From JASHVB01 sp049522565 (GTDB lineage: Bacteria > Pseudomonadota > Alphaproteobacteria > Acetobacterales > Acetobacteraceae), in the NCBI GenBank assembly GCA_049522565.1, contig JBEKNT010000335.1, positions 1 through 11,989 on the forward strand: DNA of 11,989 bases, read 5' to 3'. Shown here piece by piece: positions 1-6,405 of this stretch. The notes under the pieces are model-generated. The model was not told the origin of the DNA. It saw nothing but the letters and a program-made list of their open reading frames with translations, and did no database searches. Both the position numbers and the translations under genes were made by a program. The stretch's first letter is position 1. Every line of letters begins with the position of its first letter.

Positions 1-56
1 ACGAAGCAATCCCCCGCCTGACGAACCGTGGCTCCCCAGGCGGAGGATTGCTTCGT
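1..56. repeat. Inverted repeat, 20-bp arms, intergenic element
   Basis: The first 20 bases (1-20) are the reverse complement of 37-56 with one mismatch at 44, leaving a 16-nt loop. The outer part reads ACGAAGCAATCC / GGATTGCTTCGT. It runs into the phrase TTGCTTCGTCGCTTCGC at 49-65, which I recognise as a common dispersed intergenic repeat of alphaproteobacterial genomes. The left arm begins at base 1, so the element may extend outside the window. As RNA it would form a strong hairpin on either strand. No T-tract follows, so I do not call it a terminator. Confidence 0.75.
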
Positions 57-93
57 CGCTTCGCGCCTCGCAATGACAGCAGGATGCGCTGCG

Positions 94-180
94 TTTCCGG
101 TCAGGCTGGAAACGCTCCAGGGCAAGGTCACCCTGACCGGAAAGGCCGATCCCCATGCGTCACCCTCGCGGAAGCGAGGG
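94..180. repeat. Cluster of nested hairpins in non-coding DNA
   Basis: Three stems can be read directly. A perfect 12-bp inverted repeat pairs 94-105 (TTTCCGGTCAGG) with 132-143. Nested inside it, CTGGA at 106-110 pairs with TCCAG at 116-120 around a 5-nt loop. Separately, CCCTCGC at 163-169 pairs with GCGAGGG at 174-180 around GGAA. The last stem lies in the phrase CACCCTCGCGGAAGCGAGGG, which I also recognise as a dispersed intergenic repeat. The rest of 181-503 shows no supportable gene: open frames there have no convincing start, no recognisable product and arginine-rich shadow composition. Confidence 0.65.
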
Positions 181-503
181 TCCAACGCGGTCTTGCAGCC
201 GACCCGTCGCATCGGCCCCGCTTTCGCGAGGATGACGACCGGCCGACTTTGGTCTGGTTGGAAATGCTCGACCCGTCGGCGAGGAAAACCGGGGTAATGC
301 CCACCCCGACGCCGGTCATCGCGGCCGCGCCGTCATCGCGACGCGTGGCGCAGTCCTGCTCACGTCAACGGCACGCGACGGGGGGAAAATCCGGAATCCG
401 CGGCAGGCTGGTGCGGCCCCGCGCTGCCGCCGCCCGAATCGCGACGGCGGGACCGCCGCTGGGCGGCCCCGTGCGTCACGCCTCGACGGTCCGAGCCACA
501 GGT

Positions 504-1244
504 TCAGGGCGGGCCGGCGCCGGATGCCGCAGCCAATGGCGCGCACGGTGCTGGCCATGCGGGCGGCGCGAGGGCGGGTGGCGCGAGGGCCGGCAGCAGG
601 AGGGCCGGCGCACCGGCGCCGGTGCGCCGAGCGGCGATTACCTTGCGTTCTCGCCTGCACATGGCGATCAGCAGGCCGTGAGCGTTGCCGCCGTTTGCAT
701 CGATGACCGACCACAGCTCCTGCCACAGCGGATGCCTCGTGCCAATGCCGAGATCAAAGCAGATTTCGGCAAGCACCGAGCCGGCCGGGCGGCGGCGGAT
801 CAGGGCCGCGATCTTCTCTGGCGTGGGCATGCCAACGACACGCGGATCGGCGTCCTTGTCGCGTTGCTCCGCCGGCGGCTGGCCGGGGCGCGGCCGGCGT
901 GCGGAGGAGGCGCGGACGCGCGCAGGGGCGTCGTCCCGGCGGTCGCCGCGGCTGACGAGCCTGGCCTCGAGCGCGGCGGCGCGCAGCAGCGCGCGGGTGA
1001 TGTACGCGAGGATCAGCCCGATGTCGGCGGTACCGAAGTCCAGCGTGAGGATGATGAGGTTGGCGGGGGAGATGTGCTGCTGCCGCCGCAGCGCGCTTGC
1101 GAGTTCCTTGCCGTAGTCGATGAGCTTGCGGAGGACGCAGCGCAGGCGCCCGGTGCGGCTGAGCCCTGGCGTGCCGGCGGCCGGCCGATCCGGTTGGGGA
1201 TCGGGGAGGTCGGGTGGGGCGGCAGCGTTTGGCGCGGCGGACAT
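504..1244 (-). CDS. Hypothetical protein, Arg/Ala-rich, LexA box at its start
   Basis: This encodes 246 aa if the ATG at 1244 is used; an in-frame ATG two codons upstream (1250) is the alternative. Function is unknown. After a Pro/Ala-rich N-terminus (about 1-28) comes a helical block (about 34-80) containing LIDYGKELASALRR and FGTADIGLILAYITRALLRAA, then an Arg/Pro/Ala linker, then a second block at about 134-180 containing PTPEKIAALIRRRPAG and HPLWQELW. The C-terminus degenerates into Ala/Pro repeats. The two blocks resemble a lineage-restricted hypothetical family I associate with Acetobacteraceae, from memory and not searched. The open frame continues upstream to 1589, but that part has shadow composition and would run through the promoter and LexA box, so I exclude it. 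It is monocistronic on its strand. The LexA box suggests induction by DNA damage. The protein shows no transposase, nuclease or polymerase motif. The Ala/Pro tail may be a decayed or frameshifted end. Confidence 0.6.
   Translation of the reverse strand: MSAAPNAAAPPDLPDPQPDRPAAGTPGLSRTGRLRCVLRKLIDYGKELASALRRQQHISPANLIILTLDFGTADIGLILAYITRALLRAAALEARLVSRGDRRDDAPARVRASSARRPRPGQPPAEQRDKDADPRVVGMPTPEKIAALIRRRPAGSVLAEICFDLGIGTRHPLWQELWSVIDANGGNAHGLLIAMCRRERKVIAARRTGAGAPALLLPALAPPALAPPAWPAPCAPLAAASGAGPP
565..629. repeat. 24-bp perfect palindrome and short direct repeats inside the hypothetical gene
   Basis: GGCGCGAGGGC occurs at 565-575 and again at 580-590. On the minus strand this repeat encodes the LAPPALAPPA stretch of the hypothetical protein. 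Just beyond, 606-629 is a perfect 24-bp palindrome centred between 617 and 618, reading outward from CCGG|CGCCGG-type sequence. This is the part of the reading frame that looks least like a conserved protein, so it may be an expanded low-complexity tail rather than a selected element. Confidence 0.6.
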
Positions 1245-1259
1245 GAACATAACAAGAAC
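1245..1259 (-). promoter_or_regulatory. LexA (SOS) box, GTTC-N7-GTTC
   Basis: The plus strand reads GAAC ATAACAA GAAC, which is GTTC-N7-GTTC on the coding strand. This is the direct-repeat LexA operator established for alphaproteobacteria, and all eight specified bases match. It lies immediately upstream of the ATG at 1244 and covers the ATG at 1250. It overlaps the proposed -10 region (1257-1252), which is where a repressor would block RNA polymerase. The match is seen directly; LexA binding is inferred. Confidence 0.7.
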
Positions 1260-1280
1260 ACAAACGGCGAGGCGAGTCAA
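1252..1280 (-). promoter_or_regulatory. Candidate sigma-70 promoter of the hypothetical gene
   Basis: TTGACT at 1280-1275 matches the -35 consensus at five of six positions. After a 17-nt spacer comes TCTTGT at 1257-1252, a weak -10 with three of six matches. The -10 sits inside the LexA box. The predicted transcription start would be around 1245, almost at the ATG at 1244. That would mean a leaderless or near-leaderless message, and it agrees with the lack of a visible Shine-Dalgarno sequence. Confidence 0.45.
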
Positions 1281-1521
1281 GGAAAATTTTCTGCCGCGGC
1301 ACCAGGCTGGGGTGTGGTGCGGTGCGCCACGCACTGCCCGCGCCGGCGGCGGGCGGTTGCGGAGGGGGTTGAACGCTTCGCTCTTATTGCGAACTCTGTT
1401 GATTGCAACCGGGATCAACCTGACGGACGGCAGTCGCTGCCGGTATGGCGCGTTGCCGGGACCAGTCCCGCGGCGCCGGTGCGTTGACGTCTGGTTGATC
1501 TTCAGCACGCAGCAAGCGCGG

Positions 1522-1636
1522 AGAGCACGGTGTTCACGGAGCAGCGCAGCCCGCCTCGGCTGGACGGCTTGCGTCGCGCCGTTATGCAACCCTTGCCGAC
1601 GCGGACCGCTGCTTCTCCGTGCTCACCGTGTTCTCT
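1522..1636. repeat. Imperfect inverted repeat in intergenic DNA
   Basis: The arm at 1522-1546 is largely the reverse complement of 1607-1636, with two mismatches and small gaps. The shared core is CACGGTGTTCACGGAGCAGCG and its complement, which resembles the CACGGAG-type intergenic repeats of high-GC proteobacteria. A second GC-rich hairpin follows, pairing CCGCCACC at 1672-1679 with GGTGGCGG at 1683-1690. The whole stretch 1251-1846 holds repeats, the promoter and the LexA box, but no further supportable gene. Confidence 0.5.
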
Positions 1637-1769
1637 GCACGTCCTCCGTGCTGAAAACACGCAGCCCCGCGCCGCCACCGGCGGTGGCGGGTGGCGGCAC
1701 TGCGCTGGACGGCTGGGTTGGGTACTTTTGGCCGAAAGGCGACCGACCGTTCAGCAGTGAACTCTGGCA

Positions 1770-1780
1770 AAAGCGGACTC
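1770..1780 (+). repeat. AAAGCGGACTC, left copy flanking the amidohydrolase
   Basis: AAAGCGGACTC at 1770-1780 recurs in the same orientation at 2806-2816, so it brackets the amidohydrolase gene. The left copy follows GGCCGAAAGGCGACCGACCG. The right copy follows GGCCGCTTTCGGCGACG, so some surrounding sequence is also similar. This phrase resembles the GCGGAC-type dispersed intergenic repeats of Rhodospirillales and related groups. It looks like a degenerate repeat family and not a target-site duplication. Confidence 0.4.
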
Positions 1781-1846
1781 TGCGACCCCTCTGGACACAA
1801 ACCTGCTGTGATCGCCAAACTCGCGCGGCACCGAGGAGCTTCTCCG

Positions 1847-2692
1847 ATGACGATCATCGATTCGCAGGTCCATGTCTATGAGGCAAACACGGCGAAGCGT
1901 CCCTGGCACAATGTGCCGAACTGGCCCGATCATGTCACGGGTGACGAGATGGTGGCGGCGATGGACAAGGTCGGCGTCGACGGTGCGATCTTCATCTCCG
2001 CCTTTTCCATGTACCGCTTCGACGCCAGCTATGCGGTGGAAGTGCAACGGGCGCATCCCGACCGGTTCGCCATCGTCAAGCCGGTCGACCCGGACGATCC
2101 GGCGGTGGCTGATGTCGTCGCTGACTGGAAGCAGACGCCGGGCGCGGTCGGAATCCGCATCATGCTGCCGAAAGATGCGGGGCGCGCGCCGGACGATCCG
2201 GGCCTCGACCGGATCCTGCGCGCGGCCGTTCGTTACGATTTTCCCGTCAACATCCTGTTCTGGGACAACCTGGACGTGGGCACCGCGCTGATCGATCGCC
2301 ATCCCGACACGCGGTTCATCATCGACCATCTGGGCATCCTGCAGCCGCGCGTGCCGCCCGCGCCGCCGCAGCCCTGGGCCGACCTGCCGAAGGTGCTGGA
2401 ACTCGCCAGGCGCCCTAACGCGGTGATCAAGGTCAGCGGCGCCTGCACGCTGTCCCGGGAGCCGTATCCCTTTGCGGACATTTGGGACCCGCTTGCCCGC
2501 GTTTTCGATGCCTGGGGTTTCGATCGCTGCTTGTGGGGCACGGACTGGACGCGCGCGTTCGCTGTCGTCAACTACGAGCAGGCGGTCGAGCCGTTTCTGA
2601 ACACCGACCGGCTGAGCGACACAGAGCGGGCGATGCTCATGGGCGGCGCCTGCACCAAGGCTTATGGCTGGTCGCCGGGGACTCGCTCGTAA
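1847..2692 (+). CDS. Amidohydrolase-2 family (TIM-barrel) hydrolase
   Basis: This encodes 281 aa, a usual length for the amidohydrolase-related family (PF04909/COG3618 type), which hydrolyses lactones or decarboxylates acids. The ATG at 1847 is chosen because GAGGAG lies at 1833-1838 and family similarity starts there (TIIDSQVHVYEA). The frame is open upstream to 1691 without family resemblance. Visible landmarks are IDSQVH at residues 4-9, the IIDHLGIL strand with His161, VIKVSG at about 193-198 and LWGTDW with Asp233. The first metal-site His of the usual HxH is Gln7 here; Gln-x-His variants are frequent in this subfamily, so I still regard it as intact. No signal peptide is visible, so it is probably cytoplasmic. 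It stands alone, with repeats on both sides and ugpE convergent. The substrate is not readable; a dicarboxylate lactone or aromatic-acid intermediate is possible. Confidence 0.85.
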   Translation: MTIIDSQVHVYEANTAKRPWHNVPNWPDHVTGDEMVAAMDKVGVDGAIFISAFSMYRFDASYAVEVQRAHPDRFAIVKPVDPDDPAVADVVADWKQTPGAVGIRIMLPKDAGRAPDDPGLDRILRAAVRYDFPVNILFWDNLDVGTALIDRHPDTRFIIDHLGILQPRVPPAPPQPWADLPKVLELARRPNAVIKVSGACTLSREPYPFADIWDPLARVFDAWGFDRCLWGTDWTRAFAVVNYEQAVEPFLNTDRLSDTERAMLMGGACTKAYGWSPGTRS

Positions 2693-2782
2693 GTCCACCG
2701 GGGTGACGCGGCGGCATCTGCGAGTATCGGTGTTGGCCGCGGCCCCCGACAATCGGTCTTATGATGGCCGGGAGCGGAATGG

Positions 2783-2850
2783 CCGCTTTCGGCGACGTAC
2801 CAGCGAAAGCGGACTCGGGGTTGGAGAAAGCCACCAGCCGATTCCAACCC
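2783..2850. terminator. Candidate bidirectional terminator hairpins between convergent genes
   Basis: Two stems lie between the amidohydrolase (ending 2692) and ugpE (ending 2955). CCGCTTTCG at 2783-2791 pairs with CGAAAGCGG at 2804-2812 as a 9-bp perfect stem with a 12-nt loop. GGGTTGGA at 2818-2825 pairs with TCCAACCC at 2843-2850 as an 8-bp stem. Neither is followed by a T-tract, so intrinsic termination is doubtful. They could equally be part of the repeat element whose AAAGCGGACTC core lies at 2806-2816. The spacer 2693-2954 shows no gene. Confidence 0.35.
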
Positions 2851-2954
2851 GAAGCGGCGGTAGCAGTATCCACTGGCGTGGACCGTCGCATCCGACCCTT
2901 TGCACCCACGCAAACTGACCCACACCTTTCAGGCTGGGCCGCTGCGCCCGGACG

Positions 2955-3785
2955 CTACTTCTCCCCCTCGGTCAGCCCGGCGACGAACCAGCGCTGCATC
3001 ACCAGCACGACCACCACCGGCGGCAGCAGAGCCAGCACCGCGGTCGCCATCACCGCCGCCCAGTCGGTCTGCGTCTCCACTCCGATCATCTTGACGATGC
3101 CGATCACGATGGTGTCCAGCCCGGGATCGGTGGCGACCAGCAGCGGCCACAGATACTGGTTCCAGCCGTAGACGAACAGGATCACGAACAGCGCGGCGAT
3201 GTTCGCCCCCGACACCGGCAGCACGATGTCGTACAGAAACCGCAGCGGCCCGGCCCCATCCATCCGCGCCGCCTCCACCAACTCGTCCGGAATGGCGACA
3301 AACACCTGGCGGAACAGCAGCGTCGCGGTGGCCGAGGCGATCAGCGGGATCCACAACCCGTTGAACCGGTTGATCAGGCCGAAATCCGCCATCACCGCGT
3401 AGGTCGGGATGATGCGCACCTCGACCGGCAGCATCAGCGTCACGAAGATCAGCCAGAACGCGATCTGCCGGCCGGGAAACCGGAAGAACACCACCGCATA
3501 GGCCGATAGGACGGAAATAACGATTTTTCCGCCCGCGATCGCCAGCGCCATGCCGAGCGAGATCAGCAGCATGTGCCAGACCGGCTCGGTCCCCATGGTA
3601 CCCTGCGTCAGTACCCGCGCATAGACGCCAAGGCTGGAGAGATGCGGCACCAGCGACAGTTCGCCGCGGGCGATCGCGTTGGAATCCTGCGTCGATCCGG
3701 CCAGCACCAGCCACACCGGGAGAGCGAACAGCACCACCCCCAGAGCGAGGATGCCGTGCGCCAGATAATCGGGGCGGTTCCGCAT
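2955..3785 (-). CDS. ugpE: Glycerol-3-phosphate-type ABC transporter permease UgpE
   Basis: This encodes 276 aa, close to the family length of about 280. It is an inner-membrane permease subunit, which in the family pairs with UgpA to import sn-glycerol-3-phosphate or glycerophosphodiesters, energised by UgpC. Hydrophobic segments lie at about 11-30, 72-100, 107-128, 142-162, 192-216 and 243-265, giving the expected six. The EAA loop that contacts the ATPase is at about 171-190 (EAARMDGAGP then DIVLP). VYGWNQYLWPLL and TDWAAVMATAVLALLPP are strongly UgpE-like. Two adjacent ATGs exist (3788, 3785). AGGAGG upstream lies three bases from the first and six from the second, so I chose 3785. No ugpA, ugpB or ugpC is nearby: a broken cytochrome c lies upstream and a repeat spacer downstream. 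This gene is therefore separated from its system, or works with subunits encoded elsewhere. A related sugar permease is less likely. Confidence 0.88.
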   Translation of the reverse strand: MRNRPDYLAHGILALGVVLFALPVWLVLAGSTQDSNAIARGELSLVPHLSSLGVYARVLTQGTMGTEPVWHMLLISLGMALAIAGGKIVISVLSAYAVVFFRFPGRQIAFWLIFVTLMLPVEVRIIPTYAVMADFGLINRFNGLWIPLIASATATLLFRQVFVAIPDELVEAARMDGAGPLRFLYDIVLPVSGANIAALFVILFVYGWNQYLWPLLVATDPGLDTIVIGIVKMIGVETQTDWAAVMATAVLALLPPVVVVLVMQRWFVAGLTEGEK

Positions 3786-3834
3786 CATCGCCCTCCTGCG
3801 CGAAGCGTACCCGGCCGCCGACCGGCCGTCCGCA

Positions 3835-4468
3835 CTACTTGGCGGGCTGCGGCGCTGCGGGCGCCGGCGCGACCGCTGGCGTGCCGCCGCCACCAGCCGG
3901 GGTCGTCGCGGCCGGTGCCGCCGCGGGTGCCGCTTCCGGTGACGGCAACGGCACCGGGTTGGCCGCCAGCGTCCGCAGATAGGCGATCACGTCTGCGCGC
4001 TGCTGAGCACTGGGGATTCCCGCGAAGGTCATACGCGTGCCGGGGGCGTACTGCGCCGGCTTGAAGAGCCAGGTGTTCAGTGCATCGTAGCTCCAGGGCT
4101 GGCCTTTGAACTTCTCCAGCGCCGGCGAGTAGTTGAACCCCTCCTCGTGGTCGTGCGGCCCGCCGACCACGCCGTAAAGATTGGGACCAACCAGCGAACG
4201 TATGGCAGGCGGTGCAGACCGTATGGGCGTACTTGTTGCCAGCCTGCACGTCGGCCTTGGCCAGCAGCGGCGCGATCGGCGGCAGCTCCTCCGGCTTCGC
4301 CGCCGCGGTGCTGGCCGTCGCCTCGGCCGGCGCGCCCTGGATGTTGAGCACCGACTTCTCCAGCGGCGTTTCACGCACCAGGTTGTCGGCGATCATGCCA
4401 GTGAGAAAGAACACGATGCCGGCGACCAGGACCGCGGCAATGCCCTTGTTGACTTCCATACTGTCCAT
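3835..4468 (-). pseudogene. Membrane-anchored class I cytochrome c, frameshifted
   Basis: One protein is split over two reading frames. The N-terminal frame starts at ATG 4468 (MDSMEVNKG, alternative ATG 4459). It has one membrane anchor (about GIAAVLVAGIVFFLTGMIADN), a Pro/Ala-rich linker and the heme motif CTACH at 4216-4202. Directly after CHTF the frame is lost near 4195. The other frame then continues with VGPNLYGVVG, FNYSPALEKFKG, the Met-ligand region YAPGTRMTFAG and a helix ADVIAYLRTLA, ending in a Pro/Ala-rich tail at TAG 3837-3835. In class I cytochromes about eight residues separate CHTx from GPNL; only seven bases remain here, consistent with loss of 17 nt. An intact copy would be a periplasm-facing electron carrier held in the inner membrane. 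It is divergent from kdsB. A sequencing or assembly error would look identical, so pseudogene status is provisional. Confidence 0.8.
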
Positions 4469-4615
4469 GCGGCCAGGCTTCCCCATCGATCGGCGGCGCA
4501 ACGTGCAACAGGACCCTCCGGCCCGCCGTTGCGCGCGGCCGTTTGCGTCCATAAGGTGGGCGCACCATAGGGAAACGACCCAGCCCCATCAACCCACCCA
4601 GTCCGGACCCCGCGC
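4469..4615. promoter_or_regulatory. Divergent promoter region between cytochrome c and kdsB
   Basis: This 147-bp spacer separates the start codons of two divergent genes, so it should carry promoters for both. For kdsB the best candidate is TTGCGT at 4543-4548, a 17-nt spacer, and CATAGG at 4566-4571, which is weak at -10. On the opposite strand TTATGG at 4554-4549 could serve as a -10, but I see no good -35 for it. No operator or riboswitch fold is evident. Confidence 0.3.
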
Positions 4616-5374
4616 GTGAATCCGATCATCGTCATCCCCGCGCGTCTGGCCTCCACCAGGCTGCCCGGTAAACCGCTCGCCGAGATCAACGGAAAACCGA
4701 TGATCGTGCATATGCTGGAGCGCGGGCGCGAGGCGGGGCTCGGCCCGGTCGCGGTGGCCTGCGGCGATGCCGCGATCGCCGACGCGATTCGCGCCGCCGG
4801 TGGGCGCGCGGTGCTGACCGACCCCGACCTGCCATCCGGCTCCGATCGCGTGCACGCGGCGCTGGCCGAGCTCGACCCCGAGGGCCGGCACGACGTGGTG
4901 GTGAACCTGCAAGGCGACTTTCCCACCATCGCCGCCGCCCAGTTGCGCCTCGTGGTGACGCCGCTGGCCGATCCCGGCACGGATATTGGCACGCTGGTGG
5001 TGCCGATCGTCTCGGACGAGGAAGCCAACACCGCCTCGTTCGTAAAGGCCGCCTGCGCGTTCGCCGAGGGCCAGGCGGTCGCCCCGGCACTGTATTTCTC
5101 GCGGATGCCGATCCCCTGGGGCGATGGGCCGCGCTGGCACCACGTCGGCATCTATGCGTATCGTCGCGCGGCGCTCGCCCGCTTCGTGGCGCTGCCGCCG
5201 TCGCCGCTGGAACGGCGGGAGAACCTGGAGCAATTGCGGGCATTGGAGGCGGGCATGCGGATTGGCTGCGCGCGGATCGAACACGGGCCGTTCGGGGTCG
5301 ATACGCCGGACGACCTGGAGCGGGCGCGCCGCCTGCTGGCCCCGGTGGCGCCGACCCCAGCGGGGCGCGCATGA
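4616..5374 (+). CDS. kdsB: 3-deoxy-manno-octulosonate cytidylyltransferase (CMP-KDO synthetase)
   Basis: This encodes 252 aa, the usual KdsB length. The enzyme activates KDO with CTP to CMP-KDO in the cytoplasm, supplying the inner-core sugar of lipopolysaccharide. The nucleotide-binding signature IPARLASTRLPGKPL lies at residues 7-21, SGSDRVHAAL at 74-83, NLQGDFP at 97-103 with Asp101 as expected metal ligand, HHVGIYAYRR at 175-184, an ENLEQLRALEAG block at 202-213 and GVDTPDDLERA at 227-237. Many family members have QGDEP where this one has QGDFP. The start is GTG at 4616: the IIVIPAR strand begins four codons later and no ATG fits better, although the Shine-Dalgarno sequence is weak. The stop overlaps the pheA start as ATGA, so the two are probably cotranscribed and translationally coupled. 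Confidence 0.93.
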   Translation: MNPIIVIPARLASTRLPGKPLAEINGKPMIVHMLERGREAGLGPVAVACGDAAIADAIRAAGGRAVLTDPDLPSGSDRVHAALAELDPEGRHDVVVNLQGDFPTIAAAQLRLVVTPLADPGTDIGTLVVPIVSDEEANTASFVKAACAFAEGQAVAPALYFSRMPIPWGDGPRWHHVGIYAYRRAALARFVALPPSPLERRENLEQLRALEAGMRIGCARIEHGPFGVDTPDDLERARRLLAPVAPTPAGRA

Positions 5375-6222
5375 CCGGCACCATCGCCTTCCAAGGCCAG
5401 CCGGGCGCCTACTCCGACCTGGCCTGCCACACCGCCTACCCCAACATGACCACGCTGCCCTGCGAATCGTTCGAGACAGCGATGGAAGCGGTGCGCGACG
5501 GTCGCGCCGAGCTGGGGATGCTGCCCTGCGAGAACAGCCTCGCCGGCCGCGTGCCGGACATCCACCATCTGCTGCCGCAATCCGGCCTGTTCGTCGTGGG
5601 CGAGCATTTCCAGCGGGTGGAACACTGCCTGCTGGCGGTGCAAGGGGCGACGCTCGGCGACCTGAAGCGGGCGCATTCGCATACTGTGGCGCTCGGCCAG
5701 GTGCGCCACAGCCTGCGCTCTCTGGGGCTGACGCCGGTGGTGCAGGCCGACACGGCGGGCGCGGCGCAACTCGTGGCGCAATGGGGCAGCAAGGAGGAGG
5801 CGGCGATCGCCTCGTCGCTGGCCGCCGAGATCTACGGCCTGCAGATCCTGCGCGAGAACATCGAGGACGCAACGCACAACACCACGCGCTTCTATGTCAT
5901 GGCGCGGCGGCCGGTGAACCGCGATCCGGCAGAGCAAAACCTGATGACGACGTTCGTTTTCCGGGTGAGGAACGTGCCGGCGGCGTTGTACAAGGCGCTC
6001 GGCGGCTTCGCCACCAACGGCGTCAACATGACCAAGCTGGAGAGCTACATGATCTCGGGCCAGTTCGTCGCCACCCAGTTCCTGTGCGACGCGGACGGCC
6101 ACCCGGAGCAACCCGCACTGCGCCGGGCATTGGAGGAGCTGACGTTTTTCTCCTCCGAGGTGCATGTGCTTGGGGTTTATCCCGCGGCGCCATTCCGGCT
6201 GGCGCAAGGCGCCGGGGAGTGA
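5371..6222 (+). CDS. pheA: Prephenate dehydratase with C-terminal ACT domain
   Basis: This encodes 283 aa, typical for a monofunctional prephenate dehydratase. It converts prephenate to phenylpyruvate in phenylalanine synthesis. The catalytic domain runs from about residue 3 to 180: FQGQPGAYSDLA near the start, LPCENSLAGRV at 51-61 and the catalytic Thr-Arg-Phe at 172-174 (HNTTRFYVM). The ACT regulatory domain covers about 192-270 (TTFVFRVRNVPAALYKALGGF). The Phe-binding ESRP motif of many homologues reads ESYM at 224-227, a substitution I associate with alphaproteobacterial enzymes, so feedback control may differ. No chorismate mutase domain is fused to it. The start is fixed by the ATGA overlap with kdsB. 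Pairing of kdsB with pheA appears to be operon convenience rather than a shared pathway. Confidence 0.93.
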   Translation: MTGTIAFQGQPGAYSDLACHTAYPNMTTLPCESFETAMEAVRDGRAELGMLPCENSLAGRVPDIHHLLPQSGLFVVGEHFQRVEHCLLAVQGATLGDLKRAHSHTVALGQVRHSLRSLGLTPVVQADTAGAAQLVAQWGSKEEAAIASSLAAEIYGLQILRENIEDATHNTTRFYVMARRPVNRDPAEQNLMTTFVFRVRNVPAALYKALGGFATNGVNMTKLESYMISGQFVATQFLCDADGHPEQPALRRALEELTFFSSEVHVLGVYPAAPFRLAQGAGE

Positions 6223-6405
6223 CAGTCTCGGCGGCGGGTTTCGCGGTGCTACAGCGCTGTCTTGCTCGGCAGACTGGCGGGGCGATCGTACTCGAGTGGC
6301 TGTCGCCGGGAGATCGCCGGGGTCAGAACTCGGGCGCCCAAGTCTGGCGCTCGCGTTGAAGTCGGGGAATTTCGGCGCGACCGATTTCTTCCTGGAGGCG
6401 TTCCG

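Noticed and set aside
1..503. Possible CRISPR array or insertion sequence at the left edge
   Set aside because: The repeats are single inverted repeats of different sequence, not regularly spaced direct repeats, and no cas or transposase sequence is present.
48..1487. 479-codon plus-strand open frame
   Set aside because: It has Arg/Gly/Ala-rich shadow composition, no recognisable domain, and crosses the hairpin repeats and the antisense hypothetical gene, which has better protein character and a promoter.
1251..1589. N-terminal extension of the hypothetical protein to an ATG at 1589
   Set aside because: It would run through the -35, -10 and LexA box, has no Shine-Dalgarno sequence, and shows no protein-like pattern.
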